Positions 16,846-24,777 of a DNA stretch of 64,000 bases are shown here, in pieces. Position 1 is the stretch's first letter. Every line of letters begins with the position of its first letter. The notes below the pieces were generated by a model. The model was not told the origin of the DNA and did not search any database. It was given only the letters and a program-made list of their open reading frames with translations. The stretch comes from Planctomycetaceae bacterium (GTDB taxonomy: Bacteria > Planctomycetota > Planctomycetia > Planctomycetales > Planctomycetaceae), in NCBI GenBank assembly GCA_041398785.1, contig JAWKUA010000002.1:124001-188000 (forward strand). Direction: 5' to 3'. Made by a program: the position numbers and the translations under genes.

Positions 16846-17635
16846 TCAGCGGATGTGTCGACCCTTCAGGTCTGCGACCGCGAAGACACCAGCTTCCGGA
16901 GCCTGTCGGCTCCGGCTGACGTTGTGCCTGCCCTCCGGGCATCAACAACCGGAAACGCGAGGTTGTCGGATCGCAACTGCAGATCCGGTCGAAGAATCTG
17001 TCGCATTGACGCCGAACATCCGTGAGCCTTCATCGACCGCTCCGTCAGCAGCGCCCCCATTTCCCGGATGAGCAGAAGAAGCTCCCTCTTCCACTTCGCG
17101 GGCGAAGTGACGATGCGTGGCGTCGGCGGGGAAGACGCACGCGAGTACACTCAAGCGATAATGGATGGGCCACAAATGGTTCTGCAACGCGCTCAAATCG
17201 TTTGAGCCCGCTACCGGATGGCTTGAGCGCGCGACATATTGGTTTGAGCGCGATACTCCATCGCTGGATTGGGTGCGGAAACGGAATTGTCACGTCTGTC
17301 GGTGGCTTCGGTGGTTTCAATCGCGAGGTTCCATTCTGCAGAACCTCGGGAAAACCCTGCGGCGCAGGATCGGCACAAGCCACTTCACCTGTGCGGTTTC
17401 GCCACAGAATATGTGTGTCGGGAAAATTGGGCAATGATTGAGGCGGCGGGTGTCAAAATGCATCGCAGCTTAACATCGCAGGCCCTGTTCCATGGGTTGA
17501 CTGCATCTTTGCAGCAGTGGCATCCCTTCACACTGCCTGCGGCAAGACTGTCCGGGTTTCGTGGCCGGACATCTGTGGCTGGCATCGGGCGGGAAGTGTG
17601 CTGATGTGGGTTCCTTTTTGAAGGGAACAATCGTA
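16846..17635. other. Gene-free stretch
   Basis: About 790 bases without a convincing gene. It contains the 21-base repeats at 17200-17262 and is otherwise unassigned. Confidence 0.5.
17200..17262. repeat. Imperfect 21-bp triplicate
   Basis: Three consecutive 21-base units (17200-17220, 17221-17241, 17242-17262), each starting with a form of GTTTGAGCGCG. The last ten or so bases of each unit vary more. The period is a multiple of seven, like the heptad repeats seen in some bacterial genomes. Confidence 0.6.
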
Positions 17636-18310
17636 ATGGCAGTAAGAACGAAGGCGTTCCCCACCAAAGGCGGGGAATTGGGACCATTCGCCGGTCGCTT
17701 TGTGGATGCTCTGGAAACCTGGCCGGATGACTATCACGTCGGCTCCGCACGAACCGTGCGATTGAAGACGCTTGCGGCCGCCTATGACGAAAAGTATTCG
17801 GCTCACCTGGCCGCCCAGGATGCTGCCCGCGCCGCGACCAGTGAAAAGGACGCGGCTCAGGACGCTTTGCTGGAAGAGCTGAGTTCGATCTCGCGGCTGG
17901 TGAAGGGCAATGACGAAGTGACCAATGCGTCGCTGGAACGTCTGGGTCTGCAGCCTCGCAGCAACAGCCGCACCCCGGTGCCTCGGCCGAGCGAGTATCC
18001 TCTGGCCGATGTGATCAACACAGCGTGTCTGGAACATACGCTGACGATCATCAATCCGGAAAACGGCACTCGGCGCGCCAAGCCCTATGGCGTCGTTGGC
18101 TGCGAAATCTATGTGGCGGTGTCGCCCTCGATTCCGACTCGCGATTCGGCCTATCGTCTGGCCGCACTGGCCACGCGCGGGACGGAAGTAATCACTTTCG
18201 CCGACAGTGAAGGCGGCCAGCCGGCTCACTATCGCCTGCGCTGGATCAATACCCGGGGCGAAGCCGGACCATTCAGCCCTGTGTTCAGCGCGACGGTTCC
18301 GGCCGTTTGA
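17636..18310 (+). CDS. Uncharacterised protein with helical N-terminus and beta-sandwich C-terminus
   Basis: A 224-residue protein starting at ATG 17636, preceded by AAGGGAACA. The first half is alpha-helical and alanine-rich (AAQDAARAATSEKDAAQDAL). The second half is beta-rich, ending with YRLRWINTRGEAGPFSP, which resembles a fibronectin type III-like domain. There is no signal peptide. Proteins of this general layout occur in several phyla without an assigned role. A fragment of a close homologue lies at 12924-13052, so the gene or a paralogue has been duplicated locally. Confidence 0.7.
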   Translation: MAVRTKAFPTKGGELGPFAGRFVDALETWPDDYHVGSARTVRLKTLAAAYDEKYSAHLAAQDAARAATSEKDAAQDALLEELSSISRLVKGNDEVTNASLERLGLQPRSNSRTPVPRPSEYPLADVINTACLEHTLTIINPENGTRRAKPYGVVGCEIYVAVSPSIPTRDSAYRLAALATRGTEVITFADSEGGQPAHYRLRWINTRGEAGPFSPVFSATVPAV

Positions 18311-18665
18311 GCCAGGGCAACAGTTTCTGGAACTCGATTCGACCGAAGGCTCGGCGCCCGCGATGGCTCCGGGCCTTTCCTGTTTTTGCTGAGCCGCACC
18401 CAGCGAACCAGCTTCGGCCGTTCCATCTCGCACAGCGCCGTTTGGCACTGGCACAGCCAGTGGCACGCAATGGAACGCGTCGCCAGCGCCACGCAGCCGC
18501 CCTTTCTGAGTACGCCTCAACCGTCCATGCCGGAGAAGTCGCCGGCACGACATTTTCACATCTCCTTATCAGCCTGCTGCAACACTCGATATCAGGCTTC
18601 GGGCGAAAAGCTACGCGAGCGGGAATCACACCCGCCTGTCAACAAACAATTTCCAGTTCGCTCGT
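18311..18665. other. Gene-free stretch with one palindrome
   Basis: About 350 bases without a supported gene. It contains the CACTGGC palindrome at 18446-18462 and no other feature I can name. Confidence 0.5.
18446..18462. repeat. CACTGGC palindrome, copy 4
   Basis: Arms CACTGGC (18446-18452) and GCCAGTG (18456-18462) around ACA. The flanks match copy 3. Confidence 0.8.
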
Positions 18666-19016
18666 TCACGGCTTGGTTCTGTCACGCGTCTCTGGGGCGT
18701 TTTCGTTTCGGATAAAATACGGGCCACCGAGTGAGCCATCTTCATGCGTATGAATCAATGTCCATTCATACGTTTCGGGAAACACGGCAAATTCTAATTC
18801 GTTGTACGCAGAAAGATCAATTACGGGACCTGCATACTCGTGGGCTGTGCATGGTCGATGATTTTTTGAAATTGGAAATGCGGTGATTCGTTCGGACAAA
18901 AAGAGCAAGATCAATTGGTCTTCCATCGTCGCGAGCCATTTATCGACGGCTTTCAGTCCGTGAATTTCACGCAGACCGCCTGACTGCCCGGCGAACACGG
19001 ACGTCCAGCGCTTCAT
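18666..19016 (-). CDS. Hypothetical protein, possibly 5'-truncated
   Basis: A 116-residue product from ATG 19016, ending with EWTLIHTHEDGSLGGPYF, a block seen in small uncharacterised proteins. The same frame stays open and protein-like upstream to 19124 (LLEEFHRYLGGHGVTLTELP), but no ATG, GTG or TTG start is present there. An ATG at about 19120 is in another frame. The gene may therefore have lost its start to a one-base change. There is no signal peptide or membrane segment. Function unknown. Confidence 0.45.
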   Translation of the reverse strand: MKRWTSVFAGQSGGLREIHGLKAVDKWLATMEDQLILLFLSERITAFPISKNHRPCTAHEYAGPVIDLSAYNELEFAVFPETYEWTLIHTHEDGSLGGPYFIRNENAPETRDRTKP

Positions 19017-19192
19017 GACGGCAAACGACTCTTTTCGGGGAAGCTCCGTGAGCGTGACGCCATGGCCGCCGAGGTATCTGTGAAACTCCTCAAGCAGTTC
19101 GATGTCGATGTCTCCGCATGTGTGTTAGTGACAAAACGTTTCGGATAACGCGGCCGGGAGTTGACGTTGCCGAGCGAAGCGAGCCAGCCGGC

Positions 19193-19888
19193 CTATTCCG
19201 GCTCGCGTTCATCCGATGGTTCTGTGGCATTCGGGTGGCGACCGTAGTCTAGGTAAAGCGCAACAATCATGACGCACAGCATTGCAGCATACCACCAACC
19301 CACGTGCGTGCGAAATAGGATGCGGAAAAACGTGAGATCATCAACGTACAAATAGGAGCAGTAAAGCACGGCAACAAACATCAAGAAGGAAAACCAGACG
19401 ATCGGTTTCCGTATGTCAGGTGAAGATCGATACGCCAAGCCAAAGGCGATCAACCCAGCAATCAGATTCGATATCGAGAATATGCGTAGGTCAGCGATCA
19501 AGGCGTTCAGGGTATTGTCGTAGAACGTCCGTATCTTGTTCTTGATTGAAGCGACCTTTTCGATCAGTGGGTTTGCGTTTGCCACCGGAGCATCGCGTAG
19601 CTGCTGCCGGGTCAGATCGGCAATGTAAGCGCCGGGATCGTTTTGATAGTCCGCAATTTCGTGGCGAATGGCAATCTCCTGGTCATCCGATAGGAGTTTT
19701 CTGACCAATGGTGAATCGAGTGCCTCGTCAGCCACTTCCACGACAGGCTTGGAATAGTCGAGCGTCTTCTCGGTTACAAAATCGCGAGCAAGAGAGTCAA
19801 GGTGCTGTCGTGCGACAAAAGTGTAAGCAAGGAAGCAGATGAAGAAAACGACGACGATCGAGTTGAGCGTTAATGTCGTTTTAGGCAT
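19193..19888 (-). CDS. Hypothetical membrane protein
   Basis: A 231-residue protein from ATG 19888, with GGAGG seven bases upstream. It has an N-terminal helix (about residues 9-27) and a long charged soluble region (about 30-130) with helical propensity. Three more helices follow (about 135-155, 163-183 and 195-215), then an acidic tail. No family recognised. It is part of the accessory group of minus-strand genes. A GC-rich segment with GAGCGAAGCGAGC lies right after its stop. Confidence 0.65.
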   Translation of the reverse strand: MPKTTLTLNSIVVVFFICFLAYTFVARQHLDSLARDFVTEKTLDYSKPVVEVADEALDSPLVRKLLSDDQEIAIRHEIADYQNDPGAYIADLTRQQLRDAPVANANPLIEKVASIKNKIRTFYDNTLNALIADLRIFSISNLIAGLIAFGLAYRSSPDIRKPIVWFSFLMFVAVLYCSYLYVDDLTFFRILFRTHVGWWYAAMLCVMIVALYLDYGRHPNATEPSDEREPE

Positions 19889-19980
19889 GGATCGCCTCCG
19901 CCACAGAACGACGGGGTTCAGCGGGCGGGCGCGAAAGAGCAACCATGCGAAACCGCCCGATTCGCCCGCTCCGCTGCAAC

Positions 19981-20103
19981 CCTTGGTTTGAGTTTCGGCT
20001 CGACGAACGCGCGATCAACGCACACCATCAATCAACGCTCCACACGCCATCCACCCTCAATCTCCGAACCCCGCGAAGTCAAATCTTCATTTGTTCTGTG
20101 CCG
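19981..20103. repeat. 122-bp dispersed repeat, copy B (attC-like fold)
   Basis: Second copy of 15461-15582, again at the 3' end of a minus-strand gene: it overlaps the last codons of the PEP-CTERM pseudogene. On the minus strand GAACAAATGAAGATTTGAC at one end pairs imperfectly with GTTTGAG-type sequence at the other. Confidence 0.75.
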
Positions 20104-20750
20104 ATTGTTTTTGGGGTCGTGCCATCTGTCTGCGGCCAAGCAAGAAAACAACTGCTAGCCCTGCGAGTGCTGCAGCGTTCGGTTCTGGAACAGGTGTAAA
20201 CGTCACGGTATCAAAAGAGCCACCATCAGCATCCATCGACATCACGACGTATGCGATGTTCGGTGCAGCCAATTCGAGCAACATTCCGCCACCGCCACCT
20301 GGCGTGGGTCCGGTTGATGTTCCGAGTAAGAAATCATTTGCATCAAAGGCCTGAATAGTGCCGATTGTCGTTCCTCCATTGCTGTCGAACGCCAACGCGG
20401 AAAATGATGTGATATCTCTTGGAGACATGGACACTGGATCAATAAAGTCGAGGCGTACATTGAGTCAGGATCGAATGTCGACGATAGAGCCAACGCGTTT
20501 TGCACGCCGCCGTTCGCCAGAAAGGTCGATAGGAATGACGGCTCCGCGATTGCGATATCGGCAACCAAGAAAGCGTTGTCGAAAAGAACACCGAGTCCAG
20601 CGTAATGGCTCGGCTGCAATTCAAGGAGTCCTGTCTGTTGATTCACGAGCACATCATCGAAATCGACGATAACGTCGGCATTGGCGTATGGGATGGCGAC
20701 GGAGCAAACGAGGCAGATGGCGATAGCAATGCGGCAGGGGGTGTCAACAT
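20087..20750 (-). pseudogene. PEP-CTERM protein gene with two frameshifts
   Basis: The C-terminus is a clear PEP-CTERM sorting signal: VPEPNAAALAGLAVVFLLG followed by RR, i.e. a VPEP motif, membrane helix and basic end. Upstream the protein continues as LDFIDPVSMSPRDITSF, but near 20458 the reading frame must change to join STFDPDSM and the N-terminal half (GLLELQPSHYAGLGV). A second shift is needed at the C-run near 20740 to connect ATG 20750 (MLT) to the hydrophobic signal peptide IAIAICLVCSVAIPYANA. An intact product would be an exported beta-rich protein of about 220 residues. Decay or assembly indels are both possible. Confidence 0.75.
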
Positions 20751-20850
20751 GGGTTCTTCTCTCGCTAGATTTTCAAGGCACAGAACGACAGCCGTAACCG
20801 GGGCGGCCGCCAAGATACTCTGACTTCAAACCGGCTTGCTCGCCCGCTCG

Positions 20851-21627
20851 GTGCACGCCCCTGGCATGGCGTGTGCTTTATGGGGTGCAAGTCCCCTGTA
20901 CGAGAATGGAGGTCTTGCTGCCTGATGGTACATCCGGACGACAGCATGAATCAAGTACGAGACGAGGGCAACTGCGGGGAGGTAACGAACCGTGGGGAGG
21001 AAGCCTGCGAGTGGTGCGTAAGTGTCGGCCTGTCTTTCGCCGCCGATCACACTCCGTCAAAGCTGCGAGGTTACGAACAGAAATCGGATACAAGGCCGGT
21101 GCGGACAGGTGAGTGAGCCCATCATCACGAAACCGTCTCCGTTCATCCGCATTGGTAAATCCGGAGCTTGTGCAGCGAAAGTCACACGTCTTATCCAGGG
21201 CGGAGAGGGGGGAGCGGAAGCCAAAACCACCGAATGGTGGGAGATCCGTCGTTCGTATCTGCCAAAGAGCTTGCTCAAAGGCAGAGCGGAAAGTGGTCAA
21301 CACGTCTCGTGATCGACGGAAGTCAGCAGAGGTCGTAGTACTGTTTCGTCATATTCCACTGACGACAGGAAGGACTGAACTTTGAAGACAAGGATGAGCA
21401 CTCGCTGATCTCGAACCGAGGGAGATGGTCTGCCCGGCAGATTGATCTCATGTCCGACCGAGCGAAGCGGTCGGCGGCCAGTGTCCTGCCAGCCTTTGAG
21501 GGCGTTTGTTGTGAACGTCTTTGTCTTCGGACAACTCGGACGCGGAGCTTGCGTCTCAGGGAAACCGCCTGATGCGGACCCGTTGTCAGGTGGTGGCCGC
21601 GGCCAGCAATGGCCGCGGCTCCCCGAT
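20851..21627 (+). ncRNA. Group II intron RNA lacking its reverse transcriptase
   Basis: The 5' end GTGCACGCC pairs with GGCGTGTGC, followed by GGGGTGCAAGTCCCC, typical of domain I. Further signatures are AACGAACCGTGGGGAGG, GGTGCGTAAGTGTCGG and ACGAACAGAAATCGGATACA, the conserved core found in many bacterial group II introns. GAAGTCAGCAGAGG and GAAGGACTGAAC, which normally precede the maturase gene, occur near 21315 and 21370. A GAAA-loop hairpin at about 21544-21581 fits domain V. A long GC hairpin (21595-21620) followed by CCCCGAT fits domain VI and the 3' end. Domain IV is only about 150 bases and has no reverse transcriptase reading frame. Exact ends are inferred. Confidence 0.7.
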
Positions 21628-21669
21628 TCGTGCGGCTCTTCATTTGTGTTGGCACTTACCAGAACGTGA

Positions 21670-22164
21670 TCAAGGGATGTCGAACCATGAACGTTGATCA
21701 CTCGGTAGTTCGGCGAGAAATCGTTCAATTACAGGATTGAGCTCAACCATGATTGCATCCACGTTCCACTCTTTTTGCCAGTTTGGTCAATTCGATTCGT
21801 TTCGTCGTGAGATGGGCGAGTGCTTTGTCGAGCCGGTCTTTTGGACACGATGTACGGCATGTCGACGGATGACGGTGTCCAGTTGGGGACGAAGTGACTG
21901 GCGACAATGTCATCGTTTCTGTGTTGTTCGTTCGCGAAGAAGTAACGCAGGACCCGTGCGTGGATGAGAAGGCATTCGATCAAGACAGATCCCGTCACGG
22001 ACTTCTTCAGTTGAGATTCCTGTTCCAACGCGAGGCATGACGCTGCCAGGCGCGATGTTGCCCATATCAAGTTCGAGGTCGCAGAGTTTCTCGTACGTGT
22101 GGCGCAGCATCTGCACTTCGTATGTAACCTTCGCGGCTGATTCGGGAGTGCAGTGCATCGACAT
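21670..22164 (-). pseudogene. Multiply frameshifted gene of unknown family
   Basis: Protein-like blocks appear in successive frames on the minus strand: MLRHTYEKLCDLELDMGN, then SVLIECLLIHARVLRYFF, VASHFVPNW and DMPYIVSKR, then LDKALAHLTTKRIELTKLA, and last VELNPVIERFLAEL, ending at 21670. Joined, they give a helical soluble protein of about 155 residues. At least three frame changes are needed. The gene is certainly not translated as a unit. Family not recognised. It begins right after the group II intron 3' end, in the opposite orientation. Confidence 0.6.
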
Positions 22165-22545
22165 CTGGCGACTCTGAAACAAGCAATGAACTGTGTCGGC
22201 CGCAGAACGGCAAATATTTCAGCCGCCGTTTCGCTGGAATAAGGCGGTATTCGCGGCGTTCTTGCCGAGTGAGTGCAGTTTCCTGATTCTTCTTACGGGC
22301 TGCAAGACCCGGTGTGTGAGTTTCGAATACAGGCCTGACACCTACACGCGCGACCTTCGCTTCGGCAAGGGTCAAAATCCGGTGATGCTGGCTGATTTCA
22401 ACATGCTGCTGGTCGACGGGTGTTTCAAACTGGATCGAACGGGGTTTGCTCGCTGATGTCAGCGGTGCCGGCTAAACAACGCGGGCTGTCGCAGGCTTCC
22501 GCCGGGACAGACACCGTGGAGAGATTTTTGATCCGTGGCCTCTGG
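22165..22545. other. No supported gene
   Basis: Open frames exist on both strands, but none has family-like content or a convincing start site. Confidence 0.5.
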
Positions 22546-22865
22546 AGCCTGTAGCCTGTCAGTTGGCGTCCCACCGGGGCAAGCCCGGTGGAAACGGGAA
22601 GGTTTGGTAACGGTGAGGCTCGATGTTGAGCCGATGGAGTGTCGGGCGCGGTTTGGCACACGCGGCTCGGCGGGAGCCTCGCCCTCCCGGTCTTTCGTCG
22701 CAGATCGGCATTTGTCGAGAAATGTCGCCGGTCAGTTGGCGTTCCACCGGGACGTGCCCGGTGGAAACGGGGACGTGCGGTGGAAAAGGGGGGAGTTCGG
22801 TGGAAACGAGGGCGTGCGGTGACAGCACGCGCGGGTCGGCGGGAGCCTGGCTCTCCCGGTCGTCG
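22546..22865. repeat. Two paired intergenic repeats (CACCGGG and CGGGAGCC types)
   Basis: The block GTCAGTTGGCGT-CCACCGGG...CCCGGTGGAAACGG occurs at about 22556-22600 and again at about 22731-22780. A second block, GGCGGGAGCC...CTCCCGG, occurs at about 22668-22692 and again at about 22836-22862. Each holds a short palindrome. They resemble dispersed planctomycete repeats and fill the space downstream of the sulfatase gene. Confidence 0.75.
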
Positions 22866-22875
22866 GTGGATCGAC

Positions 22876-24300
22876 TTACAGTTGGCCGGCTGGGCGCTGA
22901 CCGGTGCCCGGTATGCCTTCGTCGCCGAGTTCCTGCCGCATGCTATCGGCCAGCTTTGAAAGACGGGCGACAACGTCCGGATGGTCGCTGGCAACGTTGG
23001 TGGTTTCGCCGGCGTCGGCTTCCATATCGAACAGGGCCAGTCCGATTTCGGCCTGCGAATAGGCAACCGGCTTGCCTCCGGTACCTCCCGGGCGTCCGGA
23101 CAGAGTTCGATACTGATGCGGGAAATGCAGCTTCCAGCGTCCGCTGCGCACGGCCTGCAGTTGTCGGCCATAATACAGAAAGTAGGCTTCCTGAGGGGAC
23201 GAAGCACCGTCTTCGCCGGCCATCAGCGGCCAGATGTTTTTGCCGTCGATCGGATGAGCGGGCAGTTCGGCTCCAATCAAATGAGCGACTGTCGGCAGAA
23301 TATCGATCGTCATGGCGGGAATATGGCATTCGGTTCCGGCGGGAATTTTCCCCGGCCACCACATGACGCAGCTTTCGCGACAGCCGCCGTCGAACATCGT
23401 GCCTTTGCCTTCTCGCAGCGGCCCCGCGCTGCCGGCGTGATCGCCATAGCTGAGCCAGGGGCCGTTGTCCGACGTGAAGATTACCAGCGTATCGTTCTGC
23501 AGGTCGTGTTTACGGATCGCGTCCAGAATCTGACCGACGGACCAGTCAACTTCCATCATCACGTCGGCAAAGAGCCCGGCGCCGCTTTTGCCTTTAAATT
23601 TGTCCGACACATAAAGCGGCACGTGAACCATGCTATGCGGCACGTACAGGAAGAACGGCTTGTCGTGGTTTTCATCGATAAACTGAACGGCGTGTTCGGT
23701 GTATTGGGTCGTCAGTTGTTCCTGGTCAGTTGCCGTCATTTGAGGATTGATGATTTCGTTGCCGTCGATGAGCGGCAGGTGCGGCCAGCGCTTCAGTCGT
23801 TCTTCCATCGACAGATGCAGAACCTCCGGATGATAGGGCCACATGTCGTTGCTGTACGGCAGGCCGAAGTAGTCGTCGAAGCCGTGCTGCAGCGGCAGAA
23901 ACTTCCTGTGATGACCCAGATGCCATTTGCCGTAGCAGGCCGTCGCGTAGCCCTTTTGTTTGCAGATTTCGGCGATGGTGACTTCGTCTTCGTGAATACC
24001 GTGAGTCGCCGCAGGGCCGAGAGCTCCCAGAATGCCGACTCGCACGTTGTAGCAGCCGGTCAGCAGCCCGGCTCGCGATGCCGAACAGACGGCCTGAGTC
24101 ACATAGAAGTCGGTGAACACGCGGCCTTCGTCAGCCATGCGATCGAGATTCGGAGTCGGGTACGCCGTCGCTCCGAACGGCCCGATGTCCGCGTATGCCA
24201 TGTCGTCCATAAAGATGACGACAACGTTCGGCAGGCGTTCGGCAGCGGCGACCGACGAAGCGATGAAGAAGCAGAGCAGAGCAGTTGCAGGTCGGATCAT
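22876..24300 (-). CDS. Secreted arylsulfatase
   Basis: A 474-residue enzyme with a signal peptide (residues 1-20, ending SSVAAA). The core starts with NVVVIFMDDMAYADIG, which carries the calcium-binding aspartates. The sulfatase signature CSASRAGLLTG provides Cys72 for conversion to formylglycine, and YGKWHLG carries the next catalytic Lys and His. The C-terminal region has FTSDNGPW, the second metal-ligand set. Sulfatases of this type release sulfate from polysaccharides or other esters and are abundant in planctomycetes. It is monocistronic by position. The specific substrate cannot be told. Maturation needs a formylglycine-generating enzyme, which is not in this window. Confidence 0.95.
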   Translation of the reverse strand: MIRPATALLCFFIASSVAAAERLPNVVVIFMDDMAYADIGPFGATAYPTPNLDRMADEGRVFTDFYVTQAVCSASRAGLLTGCYNVRVGILGALGPAATHGIHEDEVTIAEICKQKGYATACYGKWHLGHHRKFLPLQHGFDDYFGLPYSNDMWPYHPEVLHLSMEERLKRWPHLPLIDGNEIINPQMTATDQEQLTTQYTEHAVQFIDENHDKPFFLYVPHSMVHVPLYVSDKFKGKSGAGLFADVMMEVDWSVGQILDAIRKHDLQNDTLVIFTSDNGPWLSYGDHAGSAGPLREGKGTMFDGGCRESCVMWWPGKIPAGTECHIPAMTIDILPTVAHLIGAELPAHPIDGKNIWPLMAGEDGASSPQEAYFLYYGRQLQAVRSGRWKLHFPHQYRTLSGRPGGTGGKPVAYSQAEIGLALFDMEADAGETTNVASDHPDVVARLSKLADSMRQELGDEGIPGTGQRPAGQL

Positions 24301-24556
24301 GACGGTTTAACCCCGGCAAGGTGACGTCGAACAGCGTTCCTTCGTTCCACTGTACCGGCAGACCGCGGAGCCGCAACTGAACCGCAGTCACGCGGTACCT
24401 GACAGCGCAGGCGGATCGCGAGACGGACCGAAAGCGCTCTTTTCTCGTCGACCGAAAAGGCGTTTGTGCCTCGGACGGTCCGGCGCACCCGGCCGGTCGC
24501 TTCAGCGGGAAGAGATTCGTGCTTCATTCAGAACCCCTATCAAAACCTGCGAGAGC

Positions 24557-24656
24557 CGCGACGTTTGTGGTTGCGTTTCAGGCAAGAAGTGAGAAGGAGA
24601 CGGGACATCCCGTCGACGCCGGCGCCGCCGCCTGAGACGCAACCACAAACGTCCCG
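24557..24656. repeat. Nested inverted repeat (27-bp arms)
   Basis: Arms 24557-24583 and 24630-24656 are complementary at 25 of 27 positions and include ACGTTTGTGGTTGCGT. Inside the 46-base loop is a second perfect palindrome, GACGGGA (24599-24605) and TCCCGTC (24608-24614). It lies between the ceramidase 3' end and the sulfatase 5' side. It could be a small non-autonomous element or a strong terminator. Confidence 0.8.
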
Positions 24657-24777
24657 AAGGGTTGCGACGACAGCAGCCGATCTGCCGCGTCATCACTCCT
24701 CGACGACATTTGTCGCCTCGTCATTCTCGTCCAACCTCGGGTTGGCGGATCAATGCGGTGCATCTCGACGACTGTCG

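Noticed and set aside
20871..21385. Small plus-strand proteins between 20.87 and 21.39 kb
   Set aside because: They are readings through the group II intron RNA.
22067..22375. A basic, Arg/Lys-rich minus-strand frame as a nuclease gene
   Set aside because: No HNH or other catalytic motif, no start site, and it lies in decayed sequence.
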